This document shows, in pieces, positions 53,202-64,000 of a stretch of 64,000 nucleotides of DNA. Made by a program: the position numbers and the translations under genes. Positions within the stretch are counted from its first letter, which is position 1; every line of letters starts with the position of its first letter. The DNA is taken from contig NC_068563.1 of the NCBI RefSeq assembly GCF_022201045.2, forward strand, positions 28,865,001 to 28,929,000. The letters are read 5' to 3'. The notes beneath the pieces are model-generated. The model did not search any database, was not told the DNA's origin, and worked only from the letters and a program-made list of their open reading frames with translations. Origin of the DNA: Citrus sinensis (Eukaryota; Streptophyta; Magnoliopsida; Sapindales; Rutaceae).

Positions 53202-53927
53202 TAGAGATGACAAAAATTTCCTCGAGGACGGGGATCTTCCGGAATTTTCCTTATTCGGAGAGGATATGAGGAGGAGTTTATACTCAATTTTTTACTCGGG
53301 GAAGAGATGAGAACGATATTTTACCTAATTTCTTATTAAGGGAATGAACGGGGATGAGATGGAATCACCATCTCTCTCTATTTTCCCATTTTTTATTTTT
53401 TAAAATTATTTGTGAATAAATAAATAAAAATTTAAATTGTAGATTATTAAATATTAATATAAATAACAAATATCAAAATATTTATATTATTAAACTTTTG
53501 ATCCTAATTGACTAGTTGTATTTTTAAATTTATATTTAGGCCATTAAAAAGGCTGGATAGGATCCTATTGGCCCAAATTTTTTTAATTATAATATTCATT
53601 AAATATTTTAAACTTTTATCTTATAAAACAAAAATTAAAGCAAAATTATAAAACATAATTTCTAATTTTCAAAAGTAGCAAACATCCGCCTCACTTCTAC
53701 TTTTATTTAAATTTTTTATTAATTAAATTAAAATAAAAACTAAAAACGTATCAATTATTTGAAAATTGAAGACTTTCAAGAATCCTTTATTATTATTCGG
53801 GTAAAAGAGAGAGATTCCCTCAAGGAATTCTAATACGGACGGAAATGAGATAGGGACATATGCAGAATATCGAGAATGGATATGGAGATATCAATCCCTT
53901 CTCCTCTCCTCCCCATTGCCATCCTTA
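53202..53927. mobile_element. Non-autonomous hAT-type element, 726 bp
   Basis: It is flanked by a perfect 8-bp duplication, ATCTCAAT (53194-53201 and 53928-53935), the hallmark of hAT transposons. The ends read TAGAGATGACAAAAAT at the left and TAAGGATGGCAATGGG (complement) at the right, close to the common hAT end TAGGGATGGCAA. Inside are G-rich blocks near each end (for example CGAGGACGGGGAT) and AT-rich filler. No transposase frame is present. Confidence 0.82.
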
Positions 53928-54901
53928 ATCTCAATATTCAAATCTGAATTTAAATTTCAACTTTGTAACATTCATCTATTGAATGGTGGTTAGCTAATTT
54001 TACAAGTTATGAAACCTAACATTCATCTATACAAGGGACGTATGATATTGAAATTTAATTTAAGACTAAAATATTGAGATCTCTAATATTTTTATTCATA
54101 AAATAAAACAAACTTTTAAGTTTACAATGTCAATATCTCTCCAATAAAAATTAAAACAGGTTTAATATTATATATTTATATTCATATACAGTACAATGTT
54201 TGCAAGAGACTTTCGCGGAAATAAATTCGTAGGATAGAAATTTCATGCTGGTGAGGGTAATATAGTAATAAGGCGTTGCAAGTGACAGAGGACCGTGTGT
54301 ACGTAAACGGTTGGACGGCGGCTACGACAAAAATCAGCGTCAATAAGTGGAGCAGGCCGGCGAGGCTCTCCCCGGCCTTTTTGTCAAATTTAAATAATTA
54401 AAATAATTTATAAAAAAAAAAAAAAAAAGGATCAGCAGCGTCATGAAACTTTTCCGCGGACATAAAAAAAGCTTTGGCGATGACTGATATGACGCACTGT
54501 TATTTGGCTTTCTGTGTCAAGCATCTACATGGTCCCACCCCTGACCCCTCTTTCTTTTCTTTTTTTCTTCAAAGCTTTGACTTGTTTTCACACCTCATTG
54601 CAGCTCGTTACAAAAGCATACGTTAAAAAGATTAACAACTTAATTAAGGAAAATGAATGTTGAGAAAAACGAAGAAAGTAAACGCGTTTTTTTTTTTAAT
54701 ACTGGTTATATATCATATTATTATATTATATATATATATATATATATATATTTATAATTATTATAGTAAATATTACATTAATATTTATAATTAAATATAT
54801 ATAACTGTGATTTATTTTATTATATTAAATTTTATGAAGTACATACGCAAATAAATAATCCTCACAAACGAGTAATATATCTGCTGCACTAGCATTTTGT
54901 A

Positions 54902-55000
54902 AGAAAAAAAAATTTTAAAATATTTTAACCTCCACAATATTTTTATGGGAGCTTGAACCGCTACTCTCATGCTTACAAGGACATCAGCTTGGCCGAACAG
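54902..55000 (-). mobile_element. SINE-like tRNA head (fragment)
   Basis: On the minus strand, TCGGCCAAGCTGATG (A-box-like) is followed about 35 bases later by GGTTCAAGCTCC (B-box-like). After the B box come CATAAAAATATTGTGGAGG, closely similar to the TACAAATATATTGTGAAGG of the element at 29940-30371. The two are members of one tRNA-derived family. A tail or target duplication was not found, so it is probably a 5' fragment or is too diverged. Confidence 0.5.
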
Positions 55001-56440
55001 TAAACGCGTTTTTATATATTATTAAAGGGGTAATAACATACGGTGACGCATTAATTTTACGTTGTCTTAAATAAAGATATAATTTGTGTATATTATCAAA
55101 TAGGTCCCTCGCACCTATTGAAGTAACCTAATCAACCTTTATGAATAACATTGAATTTTGAACCGAAGGGATCGACACTCAACAGAGATATATAGAAATG
55201 GATGGGGGGGTCAAGGTCCTATCTTATACAAATGGAAAAACTACATACCTGTATCTTTATTTACGGGAATGTAAAAAGCATAGATCACGATGTTATTAAT
55301 TACTTAATTTTTATCTAAAATCAAAAACATAGGTGTCACTTTTGTAGCCATTTGATAGAAAAAAAGAAGAAGAAAGTTTAATGCAGAAGTAATGTACAGA
55401 TCATAAGTCCCAACAGCAGACAGAATTAAAGAAAAGGTTAAGGTAAAGAAGTGGAATATCCAAATCTTTTTTCTTCATTTTTGTGGTGAAAGAAAAAGGT
55501 AAAAGAGTGATGCTGTCTTACCCTGTAAACGGTGAAGTTCTGTTGCTTTAAGTTGGTGTATAAATTACTACATCGTTTCTTCATACGGTAACCAGAAAAG
55601 CATTTTTTTAAATAACAAGTTGCACGCATTTGGATCTTGCAACAGAAAGTTGAAAAACAACACATATCTGGTTCTGGTGACGCTTATATAACGCCAAACT
55701 TGTTTCATATCTTTGCCTGCCCCATTGTATTTATGCAAAAGTTGCCAGAAACTCTAGCTTGTTGGAGGACCAAAATTTAAATTTTGCTTCAAGATGTTGT
55801 TTTTATGGGGGAAAGAGAATGAATTGAATTCTTTTTTAATTGAACAGAGCTGGGTACCAAATGTTTTAGTCCAATTACATCACAACGTGAAATCAGAAAT
55901 TGAGCTTCTGTTTTCGGGCCCATTACTTAAGCTTGCCCATCTGGACCTACATTGGGCCGAAGAAAGTTTCGAGTTTAGCCCAACTCACGTTTCTGTCAAC
56001 ATCTCTCATATATGCTGATAACACCCCTTTTATTGAGTAACACAATAAATTAAGACACGTGACAGAGTCATGTATGCGACATTCAGTTTAGAACGCAAGT
56101 TTTGTTTTATAAATGTGTAACACCATTTCTATTGCACCGCGAAAGAGAATGCTATCTAATGGCGCTACTACCAACGATTAATTTGAGTTTTTGGTTGAAT
56201 AAGGCGTACCACATGCTTTTTAAGCTCGTTGAGTAGAATAAAACTGTTGCCTTCGGGTGTGTGTTTTCAACTTTCAAGATGATTTCATATACTTAATTTG
56301 ATTGGTCTCATGAAGTGATCATGAAACACATGTAAAACATTGATATGGTGCGTTCTAGTTAACCTAGTATATTTTCAACTTTAGACAAGGAAAATATTGT
56401 CAACATTTCAACTATGTGAGGTCATTTTTATATAAACACA

Positions 56441-56491
<51 letters not shown>

Positions 56492-59400
56492 TGGAAGTTT
56501 TCAAATTGAGGTCAAGTTTGGGACAGTATATAACATTGGCCTGCCAAAATTGACCTTCTTTTGATAAGCTCTAGAAACTCATAGATTAAGACAATTAATC
56601 AAAAATATATTTCAAATTTCCTTTTATAAATCAAACTCTTTCTCCAACCCATACCATTTACTACGAAACAACAATAGATTATTGCGTAACCATAACTTGA
56701 TTCTTTGGCTGGTCCATAAATATTAAGTAGCCGGTTCTTTACTTTAATAGAGGATAATTGTCCCATTCCGATTTTTAATTCTCCCTTTAATGGATATTAT
56801 TGATGATGATGACGATCTTATGCTACAAGTGTTACAAGTTTGACTATATCCTATCATACACTGAGTGACAAGAAAGGGTTCAAAGTTCTATCATATAGTA
56901 TTATAATGCAACAATGATAGAGAACTTTTTCTTCTTTATCTATATGAATTAATACTATTCATTTCCAATTCCTTCCCGATACCTCCCAAGGAAAATCCCG
57001 AATTGGATCCCAAATGACATAAGTATAAATAGCGAGTTCTTTGCTACCGACAATCACAATAAATTACATAAAGATAAAATTTTTTTAGTATGGTTGTTCG
57101 TAGTACTCTTTGGGTAGAAACATTGTTGAAAAGAAACATTATAAATTATAAGGCATTAATTTTATAATAGAAAATTTTTAATTTTTAACACAAAAAGCTG
57201 GACGTTTTGGGTTTTTGAAATAGTGGGGATGCTGATATTTTGAGGATTTTCATAGTTACATATATTTTAAAGAACTTTGCATTTGTATTTAAGAGAAATA
57301 TTTGGCTTTTGTTGTGATCGCCAACACGCTAAGTAAAATGGGAGAACAAAAGAGTAAATTTTCAATCTGAAGGCCGTTTAAGCCATTTGACGGGGTAATT
57401 AGGCTTTGAATTTCTAGAAGTGTGTTTTATAATAATTAATATAGCTGACTTATCTAGAAACAAAAGCCACGAAAACATTATTATTTCTACTTTGGAGAAT
57501 TATATTAATATGATAAAATTTAGGTTAAGAAATATGTAGCGGGCATATATAACATGCGCTGAATACGTTTTCGACTATTTGAAAGATTATACAAACTTAC
57601 ATTTTGGACCCAAATATGTATACTGCATCATAACATATCATATACGTTAATAGACTTTCAATACAATCAACGCTTAACTAATAACCCCGACACACGTAAA
57701 AGAGTAAGCAAATACGTTGATCAAAGTGCTTCGAAACTAATTAATTTGAAAGGTAATTATAAATAACTTAGGAGTCAGTTACACTACACAATAAGATAAT
57801 ACCCAAAATCTTAGAAATCATATATCTTGGGTTTAAAATTTATTGATTTTTGATACCACAAGCCAAATTAACGTGCTCGTATTTTTACATGCATCATGCA
57901 ACAAAAACGTTTCTTTCTTTTAAAGGGTTGATTTAAGCGAAAGCAATGGCAGAAAAATTCCGTCATAAGTCCATAACAACAAGAAGGCAGTACAACAGCT
58001 TTTTTTTTTTTTTCCCCTTGCTTTTTGAAATGCAGTAGAATATACACTGATAAAAGTGAAATATATTTTTTTCCTTCGAGAAACGAAAATTGATGTACCT
58101 AAAAACGAAGAAATATTTGTCAAATTACGTGGGCTGCTACCCCAAGTTAAAAATATAAAAAAGTACAAACTGCATGCGATCGCATTTCAGATCATCAACT
58201 CACAGCAACTTAGCTTTCCGGCTAGGTGATGGAGTAGTATCAAAGCTAAAAGCTCGTGTCAAATTCATATCTTCAATCTATGAGTCGGTGAGCATTATAC
58301 TCTTGATCGCATTGCACATGCTTTTTTTTTTTTTTTTGGTATAATTTGTCAGAGACGATTGACGTATTGATTATTTGTTGAATGCGGATCACCCATTAAT
58401 CACTCGTGGAATAATACTGGACACTCGATCGATAAGCATGTTGATTGTTTATTAATTCTTTGTCAATTGCATGTCTAGAAAGGCAAATTACTTGAGAGAT
58501 TTTGTATTTGAAATCCATCTCGTGTTTGACTCCTAAATTAAGAAAATTGTCAAATGACAAAGATGTACAACTACTATACATAAGTGATCAATAGAATATA
58601 TATACATGCAGGATACCGCATATGTGTACGTTCTGATGGGTTGTTGAGCTAGGTCAAGTGCGGTCAGTTAGTTAAACTTCCTCGTCAGTCGTTCATTTTG
58701 ATATATAAGATTTGGTCATCTGATCAAAATCAAACGTTATATGTAAAGCCAAAGCCCATAAATTACTTAATTGACTTGGCTCTGGTACGCTTGTTAATTT
58801 GGACCAGTCTTGCAGGGAAGCCTCAGCTCAGAGCGTGACCTCCTCTGGCGGGTCAACCAAGCGCGCGCCGAAAATACTTTTAACGACTTCTCTTCACGGT
58901 CGTTTTGGTAAATATACCCCCATTATAACTGCCAACCTTCTCTTTGCCTCTGTTTTGCTTGTTCAGAGAATTTTATATAGAGCTTCAGCTTCCCAAGTTG
59001 TTAATTGTTGATTTTCATCAGGTAGGCTTGATGCTTTATGACCTGTTACTTTGTTGCTGTTGTCGTTTATTTAATTAATTGCTACAAGAAACGTTTTGTG
59101 GGGTGTTTTAATTTTGTATATGCTGAAGTTAATGAAGGCGGCTCAGTAAATTGTTTGAAGTTTCAAAATAACATGAATTTAATGTTCTGATAAATTATCT
59201 TCTCCGCATATACTTGTTCTTGATGATGTTTTTCTAATTCTGTCCGCTTATGTTTTTATTTTCCTTTTCCTCCTCTTTTTTCTCGGTCAAGGAACCAGCT
59301 GGTTTCTAAAGGTGTTTGGTGAAATGAAACTGGGTGGAATTAAAAGAGCATGATTCTTGCTTCTTCTTCTTCTTCTAGTTTTATTACCGGATTCTCTGTT

Positions 59401-59733
59401 TTATCCGCTTTCGTAAACTGTCAGGTTCGTGAATCATGAGTTTTGTAGTCACGTTCTTCACCAAAGATTAATAATATGAACACAATCAGATATCTGCTGG
59501 CTCAGTGTATCCGTTTGGCAACCTGTTTCTGTTTGCTTTGTTTTCTTTCTTCTCTTTCTAATATGTTTGATGTTTAAAGGTTATTGAATTCATAATCTTC
59601 TTGGCTATCTTACTTGTCATGATACTTAGCTCTTGCTGTTGTTGACCTTTTTTTTCTTTTCTTTTTTTTTTAAATTTTAGGATTCTGAAGATTCTGGGTT
59701 CAGAGGTTGAAGCAAAATCTTTGTGATTGAAGT

Positions 59734-62700
59734 ATGGGAACGCAGTTGCATCGAGTAAACTCCGGTGTTCAATTTGAAGACTACCACCCAGGTTGCCTGT
59801 GGGGCATACTCCATGTCCTTCACCATCATCACAGGAATAATGCCAAAAAGATTGTCCCACATAAAAAGCACCGTGAAAGAAGACATGCCAAATGTAAGCA
59901 ATGTCAGTTTGCCTCATGGATTTTTGCATCTAAAGTTGCAGAAACAAAGAACTGTAAAAAAGTATCTTAATGTTTTAAATAAGCTTTCTAAACTATGTAG
60001 TCGAAGGTCTATACTCTATAGGATGAATATGGATTCCCTTACAGAGGCATTTTTAGTTTTTTGTCCTCCTTATAAACTGTGTTTTGAATTTTATACGCAG
60101 TTAATAATGCATATCAACAATATTGTAGGCTGTGGAAATCCAAAGACAATTTCTATGGACCGCGATAAATTTGAAGCACGGGGTTTATTGGATGCCGAAG
60201 CAGATAAGTTCTTTGTAAGTTCATGATCCTCATAAATTACCTGAGAATCCAGAAAATGCAAATGGTGGTTCATTATATTATTCATAACTAATGTAATCCC
60301 TTTAACATGATCAGGTTGAACAGCATCCTACAAAAGTTAGTCCAACTGACAAAAGCTTAAAGGCATTAGTCACTGAAGAGATGTCTGAGGAAGAGAACCA
60401 CAAACATTGGCTTTTAGGATTCTCTGCAGAACCAAAGTTTCAGCGAACAAATTCAATCAATCATTTAGAGCCCTCAGATTATCGCCTTGGTAAAATAAGC
60501 ACTGATTGGGCGAATCCAATTATCATCCTTCACAAAAATGCAAATAACTCAGCCAGTGAGTTGGAGTTTTCATCTGTGAAAAAGACAAACAGGAGATCAA
60601 TTCCAAGAAACAAAGAGTTTGATGTTTGTGATAATGCAAATGTTGAGGGCAGCATTGGACAATACCAGCATTCTGGAAAGCATGTAGGGGTTAAGACTGA
60701 GAAAGTAATGGGAACCTCAAAAAGTCTGAACCAGATTGATGTCGATCATCAGGTCAAGGAATATGTGGATGTTCTGGAGATATTTAAGGTGAACAAGGAG
60801 TTGTTCCTCAATATCCTGCAAGATCCAGACATTGCAATTTCAAAACAGAGTCCTGGCCCGCTGATTTCCAACAGGAAGGCAAAGTTAACCAAATCAGGAT
60901 CATTTCCAGTAGCTGATATTTCTCAAGTCAGATATCTTAGGCCAAGTACGCTAGAACATAAGCGGAATGAAGCTTGGACCTACCCCAGAAGAGAAAAGTT
61001 TGTACCAAGTATTCAAGTATCCAAGCCGGATGCAGTCAGGTCTCAGGAAGGTTACAATGAGAAGACAAGGCCTTCCTTCGATAATCAGGATGTGGACAGC
61101 ACCATAAAACATGAACCAAGCACTTCTTCTTCGGGTTCATTGCGGCTATCTAATCATCAAAATTGGAATCAATTGGTTATAGGTCGCCTAAGGGGCATTA
61201 AGCAGAGAATAAAGCATGCAATTAAGGTGGGCAAGAAGGAGGAAGGCAAAGCAAACAGAAATCAGTTCCTCCAAAGAGTTCCTACAGCATCCGCAGATGG
61301 AGAATATATGCCCAAAAGTTTTGAGCACATTAGCATGAGCCAGGATGGTTCAGACAACTCCATAAGTTGCAATGAGACTGATGGTTTTGATCACAATCTC
61401 AGCAACACGGTACTACACCGCATGAGGAGAACTGCCTCTTTGAATGAGTTCATGGATAAATATGCTCGGTTGTTTGAGTCTAGTTCCAGAAGAGAAATGA
61501 AGTTGCCTCACTCTAAGAGCTTGAGATTGAGGAATGAAGATAATATTTCATCAAAAGATAGTGCTCCAAAGTTCTTCAGAAGGATTTCCTCTCTTTCTGA
61601 TGTGGAGTCATTTTATTCCTTAGTAAGAGAGGTGGTTCGTGATTCAGAGAAGGCAGTCAGGACAGAAAATGACTGCAGTGCAAATGCTGGAAGTCATTCT
61701 CGCAGTGAAGCAAAGTCCAGTAGCTTTGTTATAGATACAGATAAAACTCAGCCTCTAGATGCTGTTGTGGAGACACAATTTCAAAAGAACATGGATGAAG
61801 GAAGATCAGGAGATGAGGGACTTCCTAATACAGACGAACCTGCTGAGAATATGGTTGAGCCAGAAAACCTTACAAGCTTCTTCCGGGAAGATCAGGAGAT
61901 TGATAAGGCAGTGAATCCTACCGTGGACCCTTCACAATCAAGTCTAGCGTCAGAGCCTGAAATCGTGGACACTACAAAATGTCACATTTCAGAAGGTAAC
62001 AATATACACCTCTTAGTCTGTTATAGTTTGCATTTCTTTTATTGACTTGTTTGAATATTATTTCCGTTAATAACATGAATTGTCAGAGAATATTTCTGCA
62101 TATCAATTGCTTGAAGCTTGAAAATAATTACCTCATGCCACATTCATTTTGCTAAATTCTAGCAGGATCAGAGTCAAATCCTCTGTTTATTCATATCGAT
62201 GAGGCAGATTCTTCTAATGTCATGAAAAATGAGTCCGTAGAAGATTCTTTGCCAAGCTTGTGCAGCGAAGTGAACAATGAGAGCGACAGTCGCTTCCTTC
62301 CTTTTGAATTGGGCAATGATGAAGCTTCCTTTAATTATGTAAAAGATGTTCTTCATCTGTCTGGCTTTACTGGAAACGAGTCCCTTGGCAACTGGTACTC
62401 GCTGGACCAGCCATTGGATCCTTCATTGTTCAAGGAAATGGAGAGAGACTTGCACCATCAAGTAAATTACTCTGAAGTGTTGAGTGGCATCTGCGATCAC
62501 CAACTTCTATTTGATCTAATCAATGAACTCCTACTCGAGATGAACGAGACATCCTTCACCTACTTCCCAAGAGCCTTCTCTTTCAATCACCGCATGCGTC
62601 CAATGCCTAAAGGACACCGTCTTATTGAGGAAGTTTGGTCAAGAATTTGCTATTACTTGAGCTTCCGATCAGAGGCGGACCGTTCACTGGATGACATTGT

Positions 62701-62824
62701 GGCTCAAGATTTGACAAAGGGTGATGGTTGGATGAATCATGAGTTTGAAACAGAATGTGTAGCACTTGAACTGGAAGATTTGATCTTCGATGAACTTTTA
62801 CAGGAAGTTTGCTCATGGTCGTGA
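59734..62824 (+). CDS. DUF4378/TRM-like protein (TON1-recruiting-motif family candidate)
   Basis: Exons 59734-59893, 60129-60214, 60315-61995 and 62166-62824 join in phase to 861 aa. The N-terminus has the family block YHPGCLWGILHVLHHHHR followed by a basic KKIVPHKKHRERRHAK. The middle is long, serine- and lysine-rich and disordered, with HQVKEYVDVLEIFKVNKELF and a basic stretch LRGIKQRIKHAIKVGKK. A C-terminal DUF4378 domain (about residues 660-861) ends LELEDLIFDELLQEV, the usual last motif of TRM proteins. TRM proteins recruit TON1 and PP2A to cortical microtubules and steer division-plane orientation; that role here is inference from the family. A likely 5' UTR intron has a donor near 59022 (CATCAG|GTAGGC) and an acceptor near 59680. 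The exact TRM subgroup is not clear. Confidence 0.85.
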
Positions 62825-62949
62825 GGTAGCCTAGGCCACGTTAATATTGCCGTCCCAACTCTCAAGGTTTTCTTTCCTGTTTTAAACCAGCCTTGTACAT
62901 AAAATTTTTGTTTCAGTTTGATAGTAACCTAGAATATGATTCTTGTGTA

Positions 62950-63946
62950 ATAACTAATAAATGAGAGTTGTCCTATAATCACAAAGTTGTGATATTAAAT
63001 TTACAATTTTTGTTATACAAATTAAAGATTTGTGTCATTTATTGTATGAGCGATAATGTATGGATATTAAGTATTTTTATTGTTTTACATGTTTTATCAA
63101 TTAACCACTAATTACTCACGTAAATTATGATCAAAAGAAACCCAAATTAAGAGAGAATTTTGATATAAAAGGATTGATTGATACAAGTTACCTAGGGATA
63201 CAACACTTATACATTTTTTTTTAATAAATTAATGTGTCAATGCATGGCTCACTTTATTAATTACATTGTATTCATCGATCAATACTATACCGACACATTA
63301 TAATGTACAAGATTTTGTATCTCTATCGTTAGTGTTTTAAGATTGCTATGCTAGGCAATGTGCATGTAACTTTGAAATTAAGCACAACATTATTTAATAA
63401 ATAAACAAAACAACTAGAAACAAGCGTATAATAACCTTCGAGTCGTTATTTCAAATGGTCCAATTCAATGGTAGTCCATAAGTGTGGCCCAATTCAATTA
63501 TGTTTCGGGGAGAAATGAAAATTTTATAAACCCCCCCTAAAACCATTGTGTTTGCGACTTTGCGTCAGACGGCAATGCCTGAACAGCGCTGGAAATGGTG
63601 ATTCTGATGTCGAAAGAAAAGCCGGGTTCCTAAAATTTAAGGGTATTCTACGATCGTCTTGTTTACTTTCCTGTGTTTTCTTTAGGGGGGTGGGGGGGAA
63701 GTATTGCGTTTGAATATTTCACTCGAACTATCCAAGACAAAACCTGCAGCAGCTTCCAATCTCCTAATTTCCATTTTCTGTTTCTTTTTTCTATAAACAA
63801 TGAACTGGGTATTCTTCATTTTCTCATTCATGTTTGCTTTATGAGAGGTTGGACATAGGATTTGAGTTTGTCAAATACAGTTATGCTTGATGAAATGCCT
63901 CACCGAAATTAATGTTTTAATTTTCTCTTTTTTTTTTTTGTTTTAG
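62950..63946. other. Intergenic region downstream of the TRM-like gene
   Basis: No coding gene is seen. The stretch 63500-63700 is richer in GC and G and has the look of a promoter or 5' leader, with GGGGGGTGGGGGGG at about 63685-63700. No start codon with a credible frame follows in the window. Confidence 0.4.
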
Positions 63947-63978
63947 GTCACAAGCATTTTAGAGACGCTAATTGAACA
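63947..63978 (+). other. Possible short exon of a gene extending beyond the window
   Basis: A pyrimidine-rich tract (CTTTTTTTTTTTTTGTTTTAG) ends at 63946, and a canonical donor GTAAGT follows at 63979. The 32-base interval between them could be a leader or coding exon of a plus-strand gene whose remainder is right of the window. The evidence is two splice-like signals only. Confidence 0.25.
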
Positions 63979-64000
63979 GTAAGTTTGAGTTTGTAACGTT

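Larger units (their letters stand above)
52530..58790. other. Intergenic region with transposon remnants and AT microsatellites
   Basis: It starts with the FLA4 promoter and contains AT microsatellites at about 52679-52706, 54727-54752 and 56444-56489 (the last of about 23 units). A hAT-type element (53202-53927) and a SINE head (54902-55000) also lie here. Other short frames (for example 55438-55665 and 57920-58168, both minus strand) are not recognised. Confidence 0.45.

Noticed and set aside
54902..55000. Possible functional tRNA gene
   Set aside because: A- and B-box-like motifs are present, but I see no complete cloverleaf with a paired acceptor stem and anticodon arm; a SINE head explains it better.
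56444..56489. Long AT microsatellite as a regulatory or origin signal
   Set aside because: Simple AT repeats are common in plant intergenic DNA; nothing around it suggests a function.

Overview
The window is nuclear DNA from a flowering plant, most likely a rosid eudicot. The evidence is split genes with GT-AG introns, AT-rich intergenic DNA full of small transposons, and proteins that match eudicot families closely (actin, XBAT31-type ankyrin-RING ligase, SIAMESE-related inhibitor, POLTERGEIST-like PP2C, FLA4/SOS5-type fasciclin AGP). A Citrus-like genome would fit, but the sequence alone does not prove the species.

Nine protein-coding genes can be modelled, most with every exon junction in phase. 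In order they are: XBAT31-like E3 ligase (6120-9016, +, 8 exons); unknown protein of the At3g17950 type (11735-13497, -, 3 exons); SIAMESE-related CDK inhibitor (17490-17957, -, intronless); actin (24116-26329, +, 4 coding exons); U-box/kinase protein of the PUB32/33 type (30608-35309, +, 7 exons); ENTH-domain protein (35707-37057, -, 4 exons); POLTERGEIST-like PP2C, PLL4/5 type (40420-43289, -, 4 exons); FLA4/SOS5-like fasciclin AGP (51016-52311, -, intronless); and a DUF4378/TRM-like protein (59734-62824, +, 4 exons). They are independent genes and not a functional cluster. From memory of Arabidopsis locus numbers, the set looks like ancestral microsynteny.

The intergenic DNA carries several small elements whose target-site duplications can be read directly. 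A 1.3-kb Mutator-like element with 88-bp terminal repeats and a 9-bp duplication encloses a broken gene fragment, so it is a Pack-MULE candidate (27063-28383). Two near-perfect fold-back MULE-type MITEs also have 9-bp duplications (14130-14280 and 30157-30284); the second interrupts a SINE-like element. There is a long-TIR element (9770-10186), a hAT-type element with an 8-bp duplication (53202-53927), and a poly(A)-tailed retroinsertion with a 12-bp duplication (49762-49927). Tandem duplications include a 198-bp one inside an actin intron.

I found no CRISPR array, operon, tRNA or rRNA gene, and no convincing new multi-gene system. The most interesting items are the Pack-MULE, the nested MITE/SINE and the in-frame microsatellite abutting the FLA4 start codon.
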